NCBI GenBank assembly: GCA_902727915.1
Contig: CACVAU010000058.1
Location: 33,931-97,930, forward strand
Source: an uncultured Sulfurovum sp.
GTDB lineage: Bacteria > Campylobacterota > Campylobacteria > Campylobacterales > Sulfurovaceae
Reading direction: 5' to 3'
Length of the DNA: 64,000 nucleotides
Below are positions 1 through 8,579 of this stretch, one piece after another. The translations under genes were made by a program, and so were the position numbers. Each line of letters begins with the position of its first letter. Within the stretch, counting starts at the first letter, position 1. The notes under the pieces were generated by a model. The model ran no database searches. It was given only the letters and a program-made list of their open reading frames with translations, and had not been told where the DNA came from.

Positions 1-213
1 GAAGCGCTTGACATGGGAAGTTCTTTTGATTTTTTTGGAAAATTGTCATGGGTTAAAAATAGAGAGATAACATCACAACAACGTGCCAATAGAATGTTAC
101 TTAATTCGGTAATGCTGAAACATGGATTTAAAGCTTATGCTGAGGAGTGGTGGCATTTTACTTTAAAAAATGAACCTTATAAAAATAGATATTTTGATTT
201 TAATATAAGGTAA
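1..213 (+). CDS. D-alanyl-D-alanine dipeptidase, C-terminal part (partial at window start)
   Basis: The reading frame is open at the first base, so this is the 3' end of a gene that begins outside the window. The visible ~70 residues carry LDMGSSFDFFG near the start and EEWWHFTLKNEP near the end, the two C-terminal signatures of the VanX/DdpX zinc dipeptidase family (peptidase M15D). In that family the E-x-W-H block supplies the catalytic Glu and the last zinc-binding His, and both are present. The family cleaves D-Ala-D-Ala, usually for peptidoglycan recycling in hosts without vancomycin resistance. The N-terminal half and any signal peptide cannot be seen. The ATG at 13 is internal, not a start. 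Confidence 0.82.
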   Translation, partial: EALDMGSSFDFFGKLSWVKNREITSQQRANRMLLNSVMLKHGFKAYAEEWWHFTLKNEPYKNRYFDFNIR

Positions 214-222
214 AGTTATAAA

Positions 223-837
223 TTAATTCTGATTTAGAAACATGGGTTGTTCTTGAAATGAGTCGGTAATGGGTATTTTTAAGGACATACCATTATAAAT
301 TTTAAAATTGTTATCAATGAGATTTTGGTTTGCCAGATAAATTTTTTGATATTGGTGTGCATCGCCATAGTATTTTAGTGCAAGGTCATAAATATTAATG
401 TTGTCTTCGACTACTATTTCAATCCATTCAATATTTTTATTTTTGATTTGAGGTCGCTCAACTTTTTTAATAAGATCTATTTTGGTATCTTTACATATTT
501 TTTGTTCGCTAAGCTTAAGTTTTTCTTGATTGCGTGTCAGTTTTTTCTTTGTTAAAGCCAATCTTTTATTAATGGATTTTATCTCTCTGTTTTTTTTAAT
601 TCTATATTGTTTAAATTTTTTTTGCATTAATGCAAACTTTAGTTCTAAATCTTGGATTTCTTTTTTATTTTTTTCTTTATATTTTTTAATATTTTTTAAT
701 ACCGTTGTTAGTTCTGATTTCACCCTGTCATGAGAAATCATTGTTTTAGAATTTGTATTGCTTGACAAGTTTATATCTTTGGTATCAGCTAGACAAAAGT
801 TAACTGAGAATATGCAAATAAATAAATAAGTTTTCAT
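223..837 (-). CDS. Secreted coiled-coil protein with C-terminal LysM domain
   Basis: A short hydrophobic signal peptide (about residues 1-17) is followed by a Lys/Glu-rich coiled coil (about 40-125) and one LysM module (about 138-191; DLALKYYGDAHQYQKIYLANQ...LKIP). LysM modules bind the glycan of peptidoglycan, so a periplasmic wall-associated role is inferred. No catalytic domain is visible. The LysM resembles the one in the protein encoded at 3669-4616, including the YG...YQKIY(L/Q)AN core, which suggests that they are related. The gene is convergent with the dipeptidase gene and is transcribed alone. Function is unknown. Confidence 0.75.
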   Translation of the reverse strand: MKTYLFICIFSVNFCLADTKDINLSSNTNSKTMISHDRVKSELTTVLKNIKKYKEKNKKEIQDLELKFALMQKKFKQYRIKKNREIKSINKRLALTKKKLTRNQEKLKLSEQKICKDTKIDLIKKVERPQIKNKNIEWIEIVVEDNINIYDLALKYYGDAHQYQKIYLANQNLIDNNFKIYNGMSLKIPITDSFQEQPMFLNQN

Positions 838-955
838 AATATTTCCTATTTTTTTAATATTTTAGCCTATATTTTCATATAAATAAATAAAAAATATTAA
901 AAATTAATCTTTTTTATGTAAAATTACACTTAAATTATAAAGTTAAAGGACTATC

Positions 956-1423
956 ATGAATAAAAATTTTATGTTTATCTTTCTTTTTTTACCTTTATCT
1001 GTTTGTTCAGAGATAGATATGCAAAAAGGAATATATGATGCAGCTGAAGAGATGATGAAGTTTGATGAGAAGATGAATAAAATGATTGCTGAACATAATA
1101 ATATAGCTTATGAGGGGGATGAAAATTTAGCATTTTCAAATGTCTCGATTGAAGATTTTAAAGAGGTAGCTAATGGTTATGAATTAACAAGAGATATTAA
1201 TGACAGTAATCTACAATTAGAAGTTAAAGTGAAAGACACACTTTTAATTATATCTTTAAGTAGTAAAGAGGTGAAGGAGATTGTTACAGGGTCAGAAATA
1301 GGAGCTGAAACAATAATGACTTCCTCAACAGTTTCCTTACCCATTCCTAATGATGCTGATAAGAGTAAGTTAAGTAGTAGTTATAAAGATGGTAAATTAT
1401 TGGTAAAGTTACCAAAAAAGTAA
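956..1423 (+). CDS. Secreted Hsp20/alpha-crystallin-like protein
   Basis: The protein opens with a hydrophobic signal sequence (about residues 1-18, ending near VCS), then a Met-rich helical stretch, then an Hsp20-like domain (about 55-155). The strongest match is the tail SLPIPNDADKSKLSSSYKDGKLLVKLPK, which follows the small-heat-shock-protein pattern (L-P-x-x-x-D-x-x-x-x-x-A/S-x-x-x-G-x-L-x-(V/I)-x-(V/L)-P-K). Members are normally cytoplasmic holdases; an export signal suggests action in the periplasm or outer envelope. AAAGGA lies just upstream of the ATG. A beta-sandwich domain of another family (for example CS-like) cannot be excluded. Confidence 0.68.
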   Translation: MNKNFMFIFLFLPLSVCSEIDMQKGIYDAAEEMMKFDEKMNKMIAEHNNIAYEGDENLAFSNVSIEDFKEVANGYELTRDINDSNLQLEVKVKDTLLIISLSSKEVKEIVTGSEIGAETIMTSSTVSLPIPNDADKSKLSSSYKDGKLLVKLPKK

Positions 1424-1497
1424 GGCTTAATGTATTAAGAAATTTTAGATAAAATAAATTTTTTATTAAAATATTTTATTAAATTTAAAGGAAAGAT

Positions 1498-2892
1498 ATG
1501 ATTAAAATTATACTAACAAGTGTACTAACATTGGTAGCCTTAGATGCCAATAGCGTAACACCTAAAGAGAATATGCCCATTAAGGCTAAACCAGGACAAT
1601 GTTTTACTAAATCCTTTTATCCTCCTCAATATACAAAAACAACAAAAACAAAATCTACAAAAAAAGTTATTGTTAATGAATCAAGTGTGAAATATGAAGT
1701 AATACCAGCTAAATACTCTATTTATGAGGAAAGAGTTAAAATAAGTGATGGTAAAGAAAAAATTCTAAGTACAGCTACTGAGTATAAGACCATTGAGCAA
1801 CGTATTTTAATACAACCAAAAGAGCAGGTGTGGAGACAGACCAATAGTATACATGCACCAAAAGCGTTTAATTCTTGTGTTGACTCTGCCATAAAATCAG
1901 GAATGAGTATTGAAAATGTGAGACCTGGAACTTGTTATTATGAGCATTTAAGTATTGAAAGACCTCTAACAGCAACAGCAAAAATTTTATCAACTGAAGC
2001 AACAGAAAGATTTGTAGCTACTCCTGCGAAATATAGAACCATAACCAAAAAAATAATGACAGATAGTACCAGTGTAAAGTTATTACCATCAGCTGCTACT
2101 TATAAAAAAGTAAAAGATAAAGTTGTTGTTGAACCTGCACATACTGAATGGAAAAAAACGACATGTGATAATAGAGGTTGTAATGAGTCTGAAGTTGTCT
2201 GTTTAACAGAAGTTCCTACAACTTATAAGGAAGTGACTAAAAAAATTATGCTCACTCCTTCTGTTGCTAAAAAAGTGAAAGTAACTCCCACTTATAAAAC
2301 GGTTCAAGTAGAAGAGATAGCACAACCAGCAACAGTTAGGCGTGTTGAAATACCTGCAAAATATACCACGGTGAACTATACTAAAAAGAATCAAGTTGAA
2401 AATTTTTATTGGGATGATGAATCAAGTAAAAATATGCCATCACGCATTAGGAGTCAATGTGATAAAATTTGTTTAACTGAAACTCCAGCCAGATATAAAA
2501 CGGTTAAGAAAAAAGTTGTGTTAACCCCAGCAACGACTAAAAAAATTAAAACAAAACCACAATATACCATGGTGAAAATTAAAAAGATAGAAGAAGAAGC
2601 TTCATTTAAAAAAGTTGTTATTCCTGCTGAATATATTACTGTTGTTACAGAAAAAGAACGCACAAAGGGATATTCTAAATGGATGCCAATGATTTGTGAA
2701 TCGAATATTACCCCAAATATGGTAAAAAAAGTTCAAAAAGCATTACAGCTAAAAGGATTTTATATGGGAGAGGTTAGTGGTATATGGGATTTAGAATCTA
2801 AGTCAGCTGCTAGAGAGTATCAACGAGAAAAAGGATTGGCAATTACCAGTAAGTTATCAATTGAAACAATGACATCGTTAGGAATTTATTAA
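1498..2892 (+). CDS. Exported repeat protein with C-terminal peptidoglycan-binding (PGBD_1) domain
   Basis: After a signal peptide (about residues 1-18) comes a long region of imperfect beta-type repeats with the recurring phrase (V/I)PAxYxTVxxKxxxxPA. Two long copies start with CLTExPxxYK (about residues 235 and 325). The C-terminal ~60 residues (VKKVQKALQLKGFYMGEVSGIWDLESKSAAREYQREKGL) are a peptidoglycan-binding domain of the PGBD_1 type. Several pairs of Cys precede the repeats and may form disulfides. It is probably a periplasmic or outer-membrane-associated structural protein. GGAAAG sits before the ATG. It is separated by ~75 bp from the Hsp20-like gene and may share its transcript. 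Confidence 0.78.
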   Translation: MIKIILTSVLTLVALDANSVTPKENMPIKAKPGQCFTKSFYPPQYTKTTKTKSTKKVIVNESSVKYEVIPAKYSIYEERVKISDGKEKILSTATEYKTIEQRILIQPKEQVWRQTNSIHAPKAFNSCVDSAIKSGMSIENVRPGTCYYEHLSIERPLTATAKILSTEATERFVATPAKYRTITKKIMTDSTSVKLLPSAATYKKVKDKVVVEPAHTEWKKTTCDNRGCNESEVVCLTEVPTTYKEVTKKIMLTPSVAKKVKVTPTYKTVQVEEIAQPATVRRVEIPAKYTTVNYTKKNQVENFYWDDESSKNMPSRIRSQCDKICLTETPARYKTVKKKVVLTPATTKKIKTKPQYTMVKIKKIEEEASFKKVVIPAEYITVVTEKERTKGYSKWMPMICESNITPNMVKKVQKALQLKGFYMGEVSGIWDLESKSAAREYQREKGLAITSKLSIETMTSLGIY

Positions 2893-2910
2893 GCGTTAGA
2901 TTTGATTTAT

Positions 2911-2940
2911 TTAGGAAAGCAATGCTTTCCTAAGTTGTTT
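2911..2940. terminator. Bidirectional rho-independent terminator
   Basis: A perfect 10-bp stem (TTAGGAAAGC / GCTTTCCTAA) with a 3-nt loop is followed by a T-rich run on the + strand and preceded by an A/T-rich stretch. It lies between two convergent genes (ends 2892 and 2939) and overlaps the last bases of the minus-strand gene, so it can serve both. Confidence 0.8.
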
Positions 2941-3580
2941 ATTTTTTAATTTCTTTATGCACAATGGTTGTTAAACCTAGAAGTTTCCATCCTTGAAAAC
3001 CTGATCGATAGTAATTGAGTTTATTTTTTGGGTAGTTATGTTTTAAAATACCTTTCATAAAATGATCAGTTTGTTCACACCAAGCACCATTACAAAAAAC
3101 TGCCAATTCCTTAGCCTTTGAAAAGTTCCATGTCCCATCAGCATCAATAGTCATACCAAGAAGTGTAAAAATTCTTTTTGCTTTGTTTTTACTTGCATTT
3201 TGCATCACTGGAAATGGAATGTTAATTGCAGAGGGAATGGTTTCTAGTTCAAACCAACTTTTAAGACGCGCATCAATAATAACACCTGTATGATTTTTTA
3301 CTTGATTTTCCATAAATTTTAGAATTTCTAATTCTTCAAAGTTATTGATTTCTGGATCAATTTTAGTTGGTTGAATACAGAAAGGAGGGCATGGACGAGA
3401 TGTTTTTGTATAATCATCTGTTAGTCGGTTATTAATGTCTTGAATTCTTTCAACTTTTACTGTTTTTCCAGAATCGGTAGTATAAACATGTGAAATATCT
3501 TTTGTAATTTTTACAGTTACATCGGCATTTTCAGCTAAAAGTAAAGAACTTAGTAGGGGGAATAGTAGTAATTGTTTCAT
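2939..3580 (-). CDS. Periplasmic rhodanese-like protein, altered active loop
   Basis: A signal peptide (about residues 1-16) precedes a conserved block shared with the protein encoded at 4652-5290 (RIQDxxxxLxxxYxKTSRP and PPFxIQP). A rhodanese fold spans about residues 75-205, with ARLKSW...IPSAINIPF as the family's first signature. The position of the catalytic loop reads CEQTDH; the Cys is kept, but the G-x-R of the usual C-x-x-G-x-R loop is replaced, so classical sulfurtransferase activity is doubtful. Extra Cys residues occur in CPPFC and at FCNGAWC. It is the last gene of a rhodanese-LysM-rhodanese operon. A role in periplasmic sulfur or redox chemistry is only inferred. Confidence 0.75.
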   Translation of the reverse strand: MKQLLLFPLLSSLLLAENADVTVKITKDISHVYTTDSGKTVKVERIQDINNRLTDDYTKTSRPCPPFCIQPTKIDPEINNFEELEILKFMENQVKNHTGVIIDARLKSWFELETIPSAINIPFPVMQNASKNKAKRIFTLLGMTIDADGTWNFSKAKELAVFCNGAWCEQTDHFMKGILKHNYPKNKLNYYRSGFQGWKLLGLTTIVHKEIKK

Positions 3581-3668
3581 AGAATTAACCTTTGTGTTGA
3601 ATAATAGGGGGTGTTCAAAAAGGCTTAGATATTTTAAATATCTTTACCTTTTATGGGAATGCCTTAGA

Positions 3669-4616
3669 TTAGTTAGGAATACGTAGTTTTTGTCCTACAT
3701 AAATACGGTCTGGTCTAGTGAGTTCTGGATTTGCTTGATAAATCTTTTTATAGTCCATGACATTTCCATAAGCTCTTTTAGCTATTTGACCTAAGGTATC
3801 ACCTTTTGCGACAACAATAATTCTCATTTCATTTTTACGAACGTCAACTTCACTTTTTAATGAGTTGGTGTAGTTGGCAACTTTATCTTTAGCAACACCT
3901 TCATCAATAACAGCATTAATTTCATCAGAAAGTTGACTGAGTGTATCGGTACCTGAGACATTTTGTACATTTATTTTATTGTAAACATCAACTTGTTTTT
4001 GAGTATCATTCACTTGAGTGTTTTCATTAATATTAACATCTTCTAATTCGTTAATTAAATCTGTTGATACTGTATCAACTTCAGAACTTGAAAGTTTATT
4101 CATTAGTTCAGCGTCATTTTTAACAGCGACTGTATTAGAAGAAGGTTCTTTACTTGTCTCTTTATCACTCATTTGTTTCATTACAGCTGTAACAACAGCT
4201 GCAATTTCTTCTGGAGACATTTTCCCCTCTGTCCCCACAGCTTTTGCAACTTCTGAATTTACTTCTGTTTCTATTGTTTTAGGCTTTTCATCTTGTGCAA
4301 CATTATTAGGTTCTTTTTCTACACTTTCTATTGTTTGTGTTGGTTGGATTGTTTCACTTTCTTCTTGTACACTTTGAGGTAAAGATGATTCTGCTGATAC
4401 TTGTAAGGATGTATCAATATCATTTAAATCTGATGTATTCATTGCTTTGTACCCGAAATACCCAGCAATAGCTAATGCTAAAATGATAAGTAAAATAATA
4501 AGCTTACCCATTAATCCACTTTCTTCATTTTTTGAAGGACCTAACTCTGCTCCCTCAGTTTCCTGTCGGTAGTAGTCATTATATTCTTCTTGATTGTATT
4601 GATCTTTATTTAACAT
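3669..4616 (-). CDS. Membrane-anchored LysM protein with long acidic linker
   Basis: An N-terminal cytoplasmic segment of about 35 residues leads to one transmembrane helix (about 36-55; LIILLIILALAIAGYFGY), then a ~200-residue Glu/Ser/Thr/Val-rich linker of low complexity, and a C-terminal LysM (about 265-313; VAKGDTLGQIAKRAYGNVMDYKKIYQANPEL). The topology (type II anchor, extracytoplasmic LysM) suggests a peptidoglycan-bound tether. It lies between the two rhodanese-like genes on the same strand (35 and 88 bp gaps), so a shared function is likely. A small AGATATTT/AAATATCT palindrome lies in the downstream gap near 3627. Confidence 0.78.
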   Translation of the reverse strand: MLNKDQYNQEEYNDYYRQETEGAELGPSKNEESGLMGKLIILLIILALAIAGYFGYKAMNTSDLNDIDTSLQVSAESSLPQSVQEESETIQPTQTIESVEKEPNNVAQDEKPKTIETEVNSEVAKAVGTEGKMSPEEIAAVVTAVMKQMSDKETSKEPSSNTVAVKNDAELMNKLSSSEVDTVSTDLINELEDVNINENTQVNDTQKQVDVYNKINVQNVSGTDTLSQLSDEINAVIDEGVAKDKVANYTNSLKSEVDVRKNEMRIIVVAKGDTLGQIAKRAYGNVMDYKKIYQANPELTRPDRIYVGQKLRIPN

Positions 4617-4651
4617 TTTTTCTCCTTTTTATAATTTATGTAATATTGGAT

Positions 4652-5290
4652 TTACTTAGGAACAATAGTTGTTAATCCTAAAATTTGCCAATATTGAATC
4701 CCACCTCTATAGTATAGCATTTTAGATTTTGGATAGCCTAGCTTTAATAAGTTCTTCATCGCACGTACACCTTGTTGACACCAAGGACCATTATCAAAAA
4801 TTAATAGCTTATGTGCTTTGTCAAAATTCCAAGAATCTTTTGTCTTTTTTACTCCCAAGAGAGAAAAGATTTTTTGAATATAAGCATTATCATCTTTCGA
4901 TACTAAGATTGAAAAAGGAATGTTGGTTGAGCCAGGAATTGTCCCATTTTTATTCCATTTTGGCATTCGTGCATCAAGTAATACTCCCTTATTTAATGCA
5001 ACTTGATTTTGTAAAAAGTCAATAACATCTAATTCACTAACTGTTTCAATACCTTTAATAGGTTGGAAAGGTTGGATTGAAAAAGGAGGTGTAGGTCTTG
5101 AAGTTTTTGAGTAAGAGTTACTGAGCTTGTGTTTTGTGTCTTGTATTCTTTGAATCCTAACAGCTTGACCATCAACATCAACATCGACGTAGGCGAGGTC
5201 TGCTAATATATTCACTTCTAATGCACGTAAGGGTGTAAGAAGTAAGGTGAAAATCAGTAGGTTAGTAAGAAGAGACTTTTTTTTAATCAT
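4652..5290 (-). CDS. Periplasmic rhodanese-like protein with intact active loop
   Basis: This is a paralogue of the protein encoded at 2939-3580: signal peptide (about residues 1-23), the same RIQD...KTSRPxPPFxIQP block, then a rhodanese domain (about 75-208). Here the catalytic loop reads CQQGVR, matching the standard C-x-x-G-x-R, so sulfurtransferase activity is plausible. The DARMPKWNKNGTIPGSTNIPF signature is also present. It is the first gene of the three-gene envelope operon. The pairing of one rhodanese with an intact loop and one with a changed loop around a LysM tether is the striking part. The physiological sulfur donor or acceptor is unknown. Confidence 0.8.
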   Translation of the reverse strand: MIKKKSLLTNLLIFTLLLTPLRALEVNILADLAYVDVDVDGQAVRIQRIQDTKHKLSNSYSKTSRPTPPFSIQPFQPIKGIETVSELDVIDFLQNQVALNKGVLLDARMPKWNKNGTIPGSTNIPFSILVSKDDNAYIQKIFSLLGVKKTKDSWNFDKAHKLLIFDNGPWCQQGVRAMKNLLKLGYPKSKMLYYRGGIQYWQILGLTTIVPK

Positions 5291-5436
5291 AATTTAGCTC
5301 CTATTTCATTTTGAAATTGCGTTAAAATTTATTTTATCTTAACTTTTCTTAGTAAAAAATGAACTTTTGTTAATAATTTAAATTATATTTAGTAGTATTA
5401 TATTAAAATATGAGAGATATAAGAGGAGATAATAAA

Positions 5437-6231
5437 ATGCTTAAAAACAGTATAGGCTTGGGGGTTGCAGGTAATTTTGCACATCATTTGGAACAGGCAG
5501 GTGAATTAAAAGATTTTGAAAATGTTGTGACTAAAGAGCTTAATGCCCCCAAAGGAATTTTCCCTTTTTATGTACCAAATTCAAAGGGGTTTTTGTCTTT
5601 ATATCCCATAGATGATAAAGAATTATCATTACCAAAAGATGCAGTAAAGGCACAAGTTGAACCAGAGGTAGCGATATTATTTGACATTGAATATGATAAA
5701 AATTTTAAAGTTTTTAAATTAGTAGCCAAAAAATTTACAGCTTTTAATGACTGTACGATTCGTAAAGAAGGAGCTAACAAAATTTCTGAAAAAAAATCTT
5801 GGTCAGAAAATTCAAAAGGTATGGCAAAAGAATGGATTAACATAGACAAGTTTGAAGAGGGAGGGGTGATGGATAATTTTCATCTTTGCTCTTTTGTAAA
5901 GCGTGATGGAAAGCTTCATAAATATGGTGTGGATGCACCTTTACTCGGATATAGTTATTTTTATAAAAAATTAGAAAATTGGTTACTTGAGAAGATGAAT
6001 GAACAAAAAGATTTTGGACCTTTGGAAGACATATCAGAACATTTAAAAGATTGTAGTTATCCAAAACAAGCATTAATATCTATTGGTGCAACAGCTTATA
6101 CAGAATTTGGTGAAAAAAACTATTTAGAATTAAATGATGAAATTTATGTCGTTGTTTATGACAAAAGAAAGGGATCAGCAGATATCAAACCTGCTGAAGA
6201 TAAAATTATTTTACACCAAAAAGTGTGTTAA
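5437..6231 (+). CDS. DUF5718-type conserved cytoplasmic protein
   Basis: The start was moved from an in-frame ATG at 5410 to the one at 5437 because AGAGGAGA (5422-5429) lies 7 bp before it and would otherwise sit inside the coding region. The protein (MLKNSIGLGVAGNFAHHLEQAGE...) has no signal or membrane segment. I recognise it as the DUF5718 family common in Campylobacterota. The layout (IGLGVAGNFA...VEPEVAIL...FTAFND) recalls fumarylacetoacetate-hydrolase-like folds, but no catalytic set is clear. It stands alone, convergent with dnaJ. Function is unknown; the family name is from memory of its appearance. Confidence 0.65.
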   Translation: MLKNSIGLGVAGNFAHHLEQAGELKDFENVVTKELNAPKGIFPFYVPNSKGFLSLYPIDDKELSLPKDAVKAQVEPEVAILFDIEYDKNFKVFKLVAKKFTAFNDCTIRKEGANKISEKKSWSENSKGMAKEWINIDKFEEGGVMDNFHLCSFVKRDGKLHKYGVDAPLLGYSYFYKKLENWLLEKMNEQKDFGPLEDISEHLKDCSYPKQALISIGATAYTEFGEKNYLELNDEIYVVVYDKRKGSADIKPAEDKIILHQKVC

Positions 6232-6237
6232 GTACTT

Positions 6238-7398
6238 TTATGAGTCAGTTGCTTTTCTACTTTTAAACCAATCCGTAACTTTGGAAAAAGCAGAATCAAA
6301 CTTAGAGGTATGAGGTTTACTTTCAACGCCAAAAGTTTCTTGAAGTTTTTCAAGTAATTCTTTTTGTTCATCATTTAACTTTTTAGGATAAACAATTTTA
6401 ACTTGGGCGATAAGTTGACCTTTACCATTACCATGTACATCGGCAACACCTTCATCTCTAAAAGCAAATTGTGCTTTGTCTTTAGTGCCTACTTTAAGAT
6501 CTAATTCCAATTCACCATCAAGACATGGAATGGTGATACTTTGACCTAAAACAGCTTGGGTAAAAAATACAGGTACTTCTATGTATACATTGCTTCCATC
6601 TCGAACAAAATGTTCGTCTTGTTCTACATTAAATGTTAAATATAAATCTCCACGTGTCCCACTTTTAGACTGGTTTCCATGTCCTTGCGCTCTAAGACGG
6701 TTTCCTGTATCGACTCCAGCAGGAATATTAATCGTAATTGTTTCTGGCTCCTCATGATAGCCTCTACCTGAACAAGAACCACATGATGAAGCCACTTTTT
6801 GACCTGTACCATGACATTTTGGACAAGGTTGTGCAAATGACATGAATCCTTGTTTCATAACAACCTGTCCTTGACCATTACAATAATCACAAGTTTCTAG
6901 TTTTCCATTTTCAGCACCTGTACCATTACAGTCATCACAAGAGACTTTGTATTTGATGTCAATTTCTTTTGAACAACCAAAAACTGCTTCATTAAATTTT
7001 AACGGAAATTCCATTTCAAAATCTAAGTTGTACTTTTGGTTTGTTTCTCTTCTTTGTTGGCGACCCCCACTGAAGCCTCCTCCAGCAGTACCACCAAACA
7101 TTGAGTTAAACATATCCATGATATCGTCCATGTTTTGACCTCCACCACCGAAGCCTCCACCCATACCACGACCTTCTAGTCCAGCTTTTCCATATTGATC
7201 ATAGATAGAACGTTTACTTTCATCTTTTAGTACTTCGTATGCTTCTGAAAGTGACTTAAACTTGTCTTCAGCTTCTTTGTCATCAGGATTACGATCTGGA
7301 TGATACTTCATGGCAAGTTTACGATATGATTTTTTGAGTTCAGAACCTGTACAGCTTCTACTTACTTCTAAAATTTCATAGTAGTCTATTTCTGTCAT
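6238..7398 (-). CDS. dnaJ: Chaperone DnaJ
   Basis: Co-chaperone that delivers unfolded clients to DnaK and stimulates its ATPase. All type I DnaJ regions are in order: J domain (residues 1-67) with HPD at 33-35, Gly/Phe-rich linker (about 75-115, [10 protein letters not shown]), four zinc-finger repeats CxxCxGxG (starting [24 protein letters not shown] and CGSCSGRG), and a C-terminal substrate domain. The length is normal for the family. Neither dnaK nor grpE is next to it in this window. It is convergent with the DUF5718 gene with only 6 bp between the stops and no terminator hairpin seen. Confidence 0.97.
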   Translation of the reverse strand: MTEIDYYEILEVSRSCTGSELKKSYRKLAMKYHPDRNPDDKEAEDKFKSLSEAYEVLKDESKRSIYDQYGKAGLEGRGMGGGFGGGGQNMDDIMDMFNSMFGGTAGGGFSGGRQQRRETNQKYNLDFEMEFPLKFNEAVFGCSKEIDIKYKVSCDDCNGTGAENGKLETCDYCNGQGQVVMKQGFMSFAQPCPKCHGTGQKVASSCGSCSGRGYHEEPETITINIPAGVDTGNRLRAQGHGNQSKSGTRGDLYLTFNVEQDEHFVRDGSNVYIEVPVFFTQAVLGQSITIPCLDGELELDLKVGTKDKAQFAFRDEGVADVHGNGKGQLIAQVKIVYPKKLNDEQKELLEKLQETFGVESKPHTSKFDSAFSKVTDWFKSRKATDS

Positions 7399-7455
7399 TA
7401 ATTACTCCAAGTTATGTGTTATATAAATATTGGGCGAATTCTAACATATTTTAGC

Positions 7456-7461
7456 TATAAT
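7456..7461 (+). promoter_or_regulatory. Probable -10 box for the Dabb-recR operon
   Basis: TATAAT preceded by the T-rich stretch ATATTTTAGC lies about 36 bp before the Dabb start codon. Campylobacterota sigma-70 promoters typically rely on the -10 box plus upstream T-rich DNA rather than on a strict -35, which fits. Read by eye only. Confidence 0.5.
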
Positions 7462-7497
7462 CGCGAATAAAAATAATGATAATTTTGGAGCTGGTTT

Positions 7498-7788
7498 ATG
7501 GTGAAACATATTGTAATGTTCGACTTTAAAGAAGAGAATAAAAAAGAGAATTTAGAAAAAGCAAAAGAGATGCTTGAAGCATTGTTAGAGAGTATTCCAA
7601 CATTAAAAAGTATGGAGGTTGGTATTAATTTTTCCCATGAAGATAGGGCCATGGATTTAAGTCTTTATTCTGAGTTTGACGACAAGGCAGCATTAGAAGC
7701 TTATGCCATTCATCCTGCACATCTTGAAGTGGTTACTTTTATAAAATCTGTGGCAATAGCCTCTAAAGTTTCTGACTATACCATTTAA
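7498..7788 (+). CDS. Dabb (stress-responsive A/B barrel) domain protein
   Basis: A single Dabb domain of the dimeric ferredoxin-like alpha/beta barrel type fills the protein. MVKHIVMFDFKEE at the start and YAIHPAHLEVVTFIK near residues 71-86 (the HP-x-H-x-x-V motif) are the family hallmarks. Bacterial members are small cytoplasmic proteins of mostly unknown function, sometimes linked to stress. It ends 3 bp before recR, so the two are probably co-transcribed. Confidence 0.88.
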   Translation: MVKHIVMFDFKEENKKENLEKAKEMLEALLESIPTLKSMEVGINFSHEDRAMDLSLYSEFDDKAALEAYAIHPAHLEVVTFIKSVAIASKVSDYTI

Positions 7789-7791
7789 GCT

Positions 7792-8361
7792 ATGAAAAAA
7801 TATAAAATAGAAGCTTTTGAAAACTTGGTAGCTGCTTTTCAAGTACTCCCAAGTATTGGTAAAAAATCTGCTATTCGTATGGCATACAATATTGTTATGG
7901 AAGACAGCTTTGCAGGAATGAAATTAGCGCATGCCATAGAAGAGGGTGTTAACAATATTCAACGTTGTAAAAACTGTCATAATATGAGCGAAGATGAACT
8001 TTGTTTTATCTGTTCAGATGAGTTTAGAGATACTTCAACGCTTTGTATTGTTCAGTCTGCAAAAGATATTCTAACCATAGAAGAGAGTGGTCAGTACAAA
8101 GGTATTTATTATATTGTTACGCAGTTAAGTGATTTGGATGAGTACCATTTACGTGATGCTGTTAAGGGAGTGGAAGAGGTGATTTTTGCATTCCCTCCTT
8201 CTTTAGCAACGGATACAATGATACTTTATCTCGAAGATAAATTAGCCAATAAAGCCATTCACTTTTCTAAGATTGCGCAAGGGGTACCTACAGGTGTAGC
8301 ACTTGATAATATAGATGTTATTTCGTTAACGAGAGCCATGGAATCTCGTGTTAAAATTTAG
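7792..8361 (+). CDS. recR: Recombination mediator RecR
   Basis: RecR acts with RecO (and RecF) to load RecA at single-strand gaps. Visible features: helix-hairpin-helix-like N-terminus (LPSIGKKSAIRMAY), a C4 zinc finger (CKNCHNMSEDELCFIC, about residues 59-74), and a Toprim domain (LCIVQSAKDILTIEESGQYKGIYYI). The C-terminal ARGVPTG-type Walker-like motif reads AQGVPTG. At 189 residues it is slightly shorter than the ~200 of other phyla, as is usual for Campylobacterota. It is followed 8 bp later by a small membrane protein gene. Confidence 0.95.
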   Translation: MKKYKIEAFENLVAAFQVLPSIGKKSAIRMAYNIVMEDSFAGMKLAHAIEEGVNNIQRCKNCHNMSEDELCFICSDEFRDTSTLCIVQSAKDILTIEESGQYKGIYYIVTQLSDLDEYHLRDAVKGVEEVIFAFPPSLATDTMILYLEDKLANKAIHFSKIAQGVPTGVALDNIDVISLTRAMESRVKI

Positions 8362-8369
8362 GAGAATAG

Positions 8370-8579
8370 ATGAAAAATATAGTTTTAGCCATGAATGCTA
8401 CTGTACTCATATTGACTTTGTCAATAGTAATTTTACCAAATTTATGGATGGTGTCCGTTGTGAGCGCCCAAGAGGGATTACAAGGAATTGTTTTTCCTTT
8501 TATTTGGACAGTATATGCTGTAAGTGTGTTTATCACAACTGGTTTTACTTTTTCATGGCTTGTTAAGGGTGGAAAATAG
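8370..8579 (+). CDS. Small two-helix membrane protein
   Basis: Sixty-nine residues with two clear hydrophobic helices (about residues 4-28 and 42-64) and a basic C-terminus (VKGGK). AGGAG lies 6-7 bp before the ATG (TTAGGAGAATAG), and the stop codon abuts the next ATG. It sits between recR and a membrane-anchored hydrolase, so it is very likely translated with them. No family was recognised. Confidence 0.7.
   Translation: MKNIVLAMNATVLILTLSIVILPNLWMVSVVSAQEGLQGIVFPFIWTVYAVSVFITTGFTFSWLVKGGK

Noticed and set aside
4018..4377. 119-codon plus-strand frame opposite the LysM protein linker
   Set aside because: Ser/Thr-rich reversed copy of the Glu/Thr-rich linker; no ribosome binding site and no similarity to known families.
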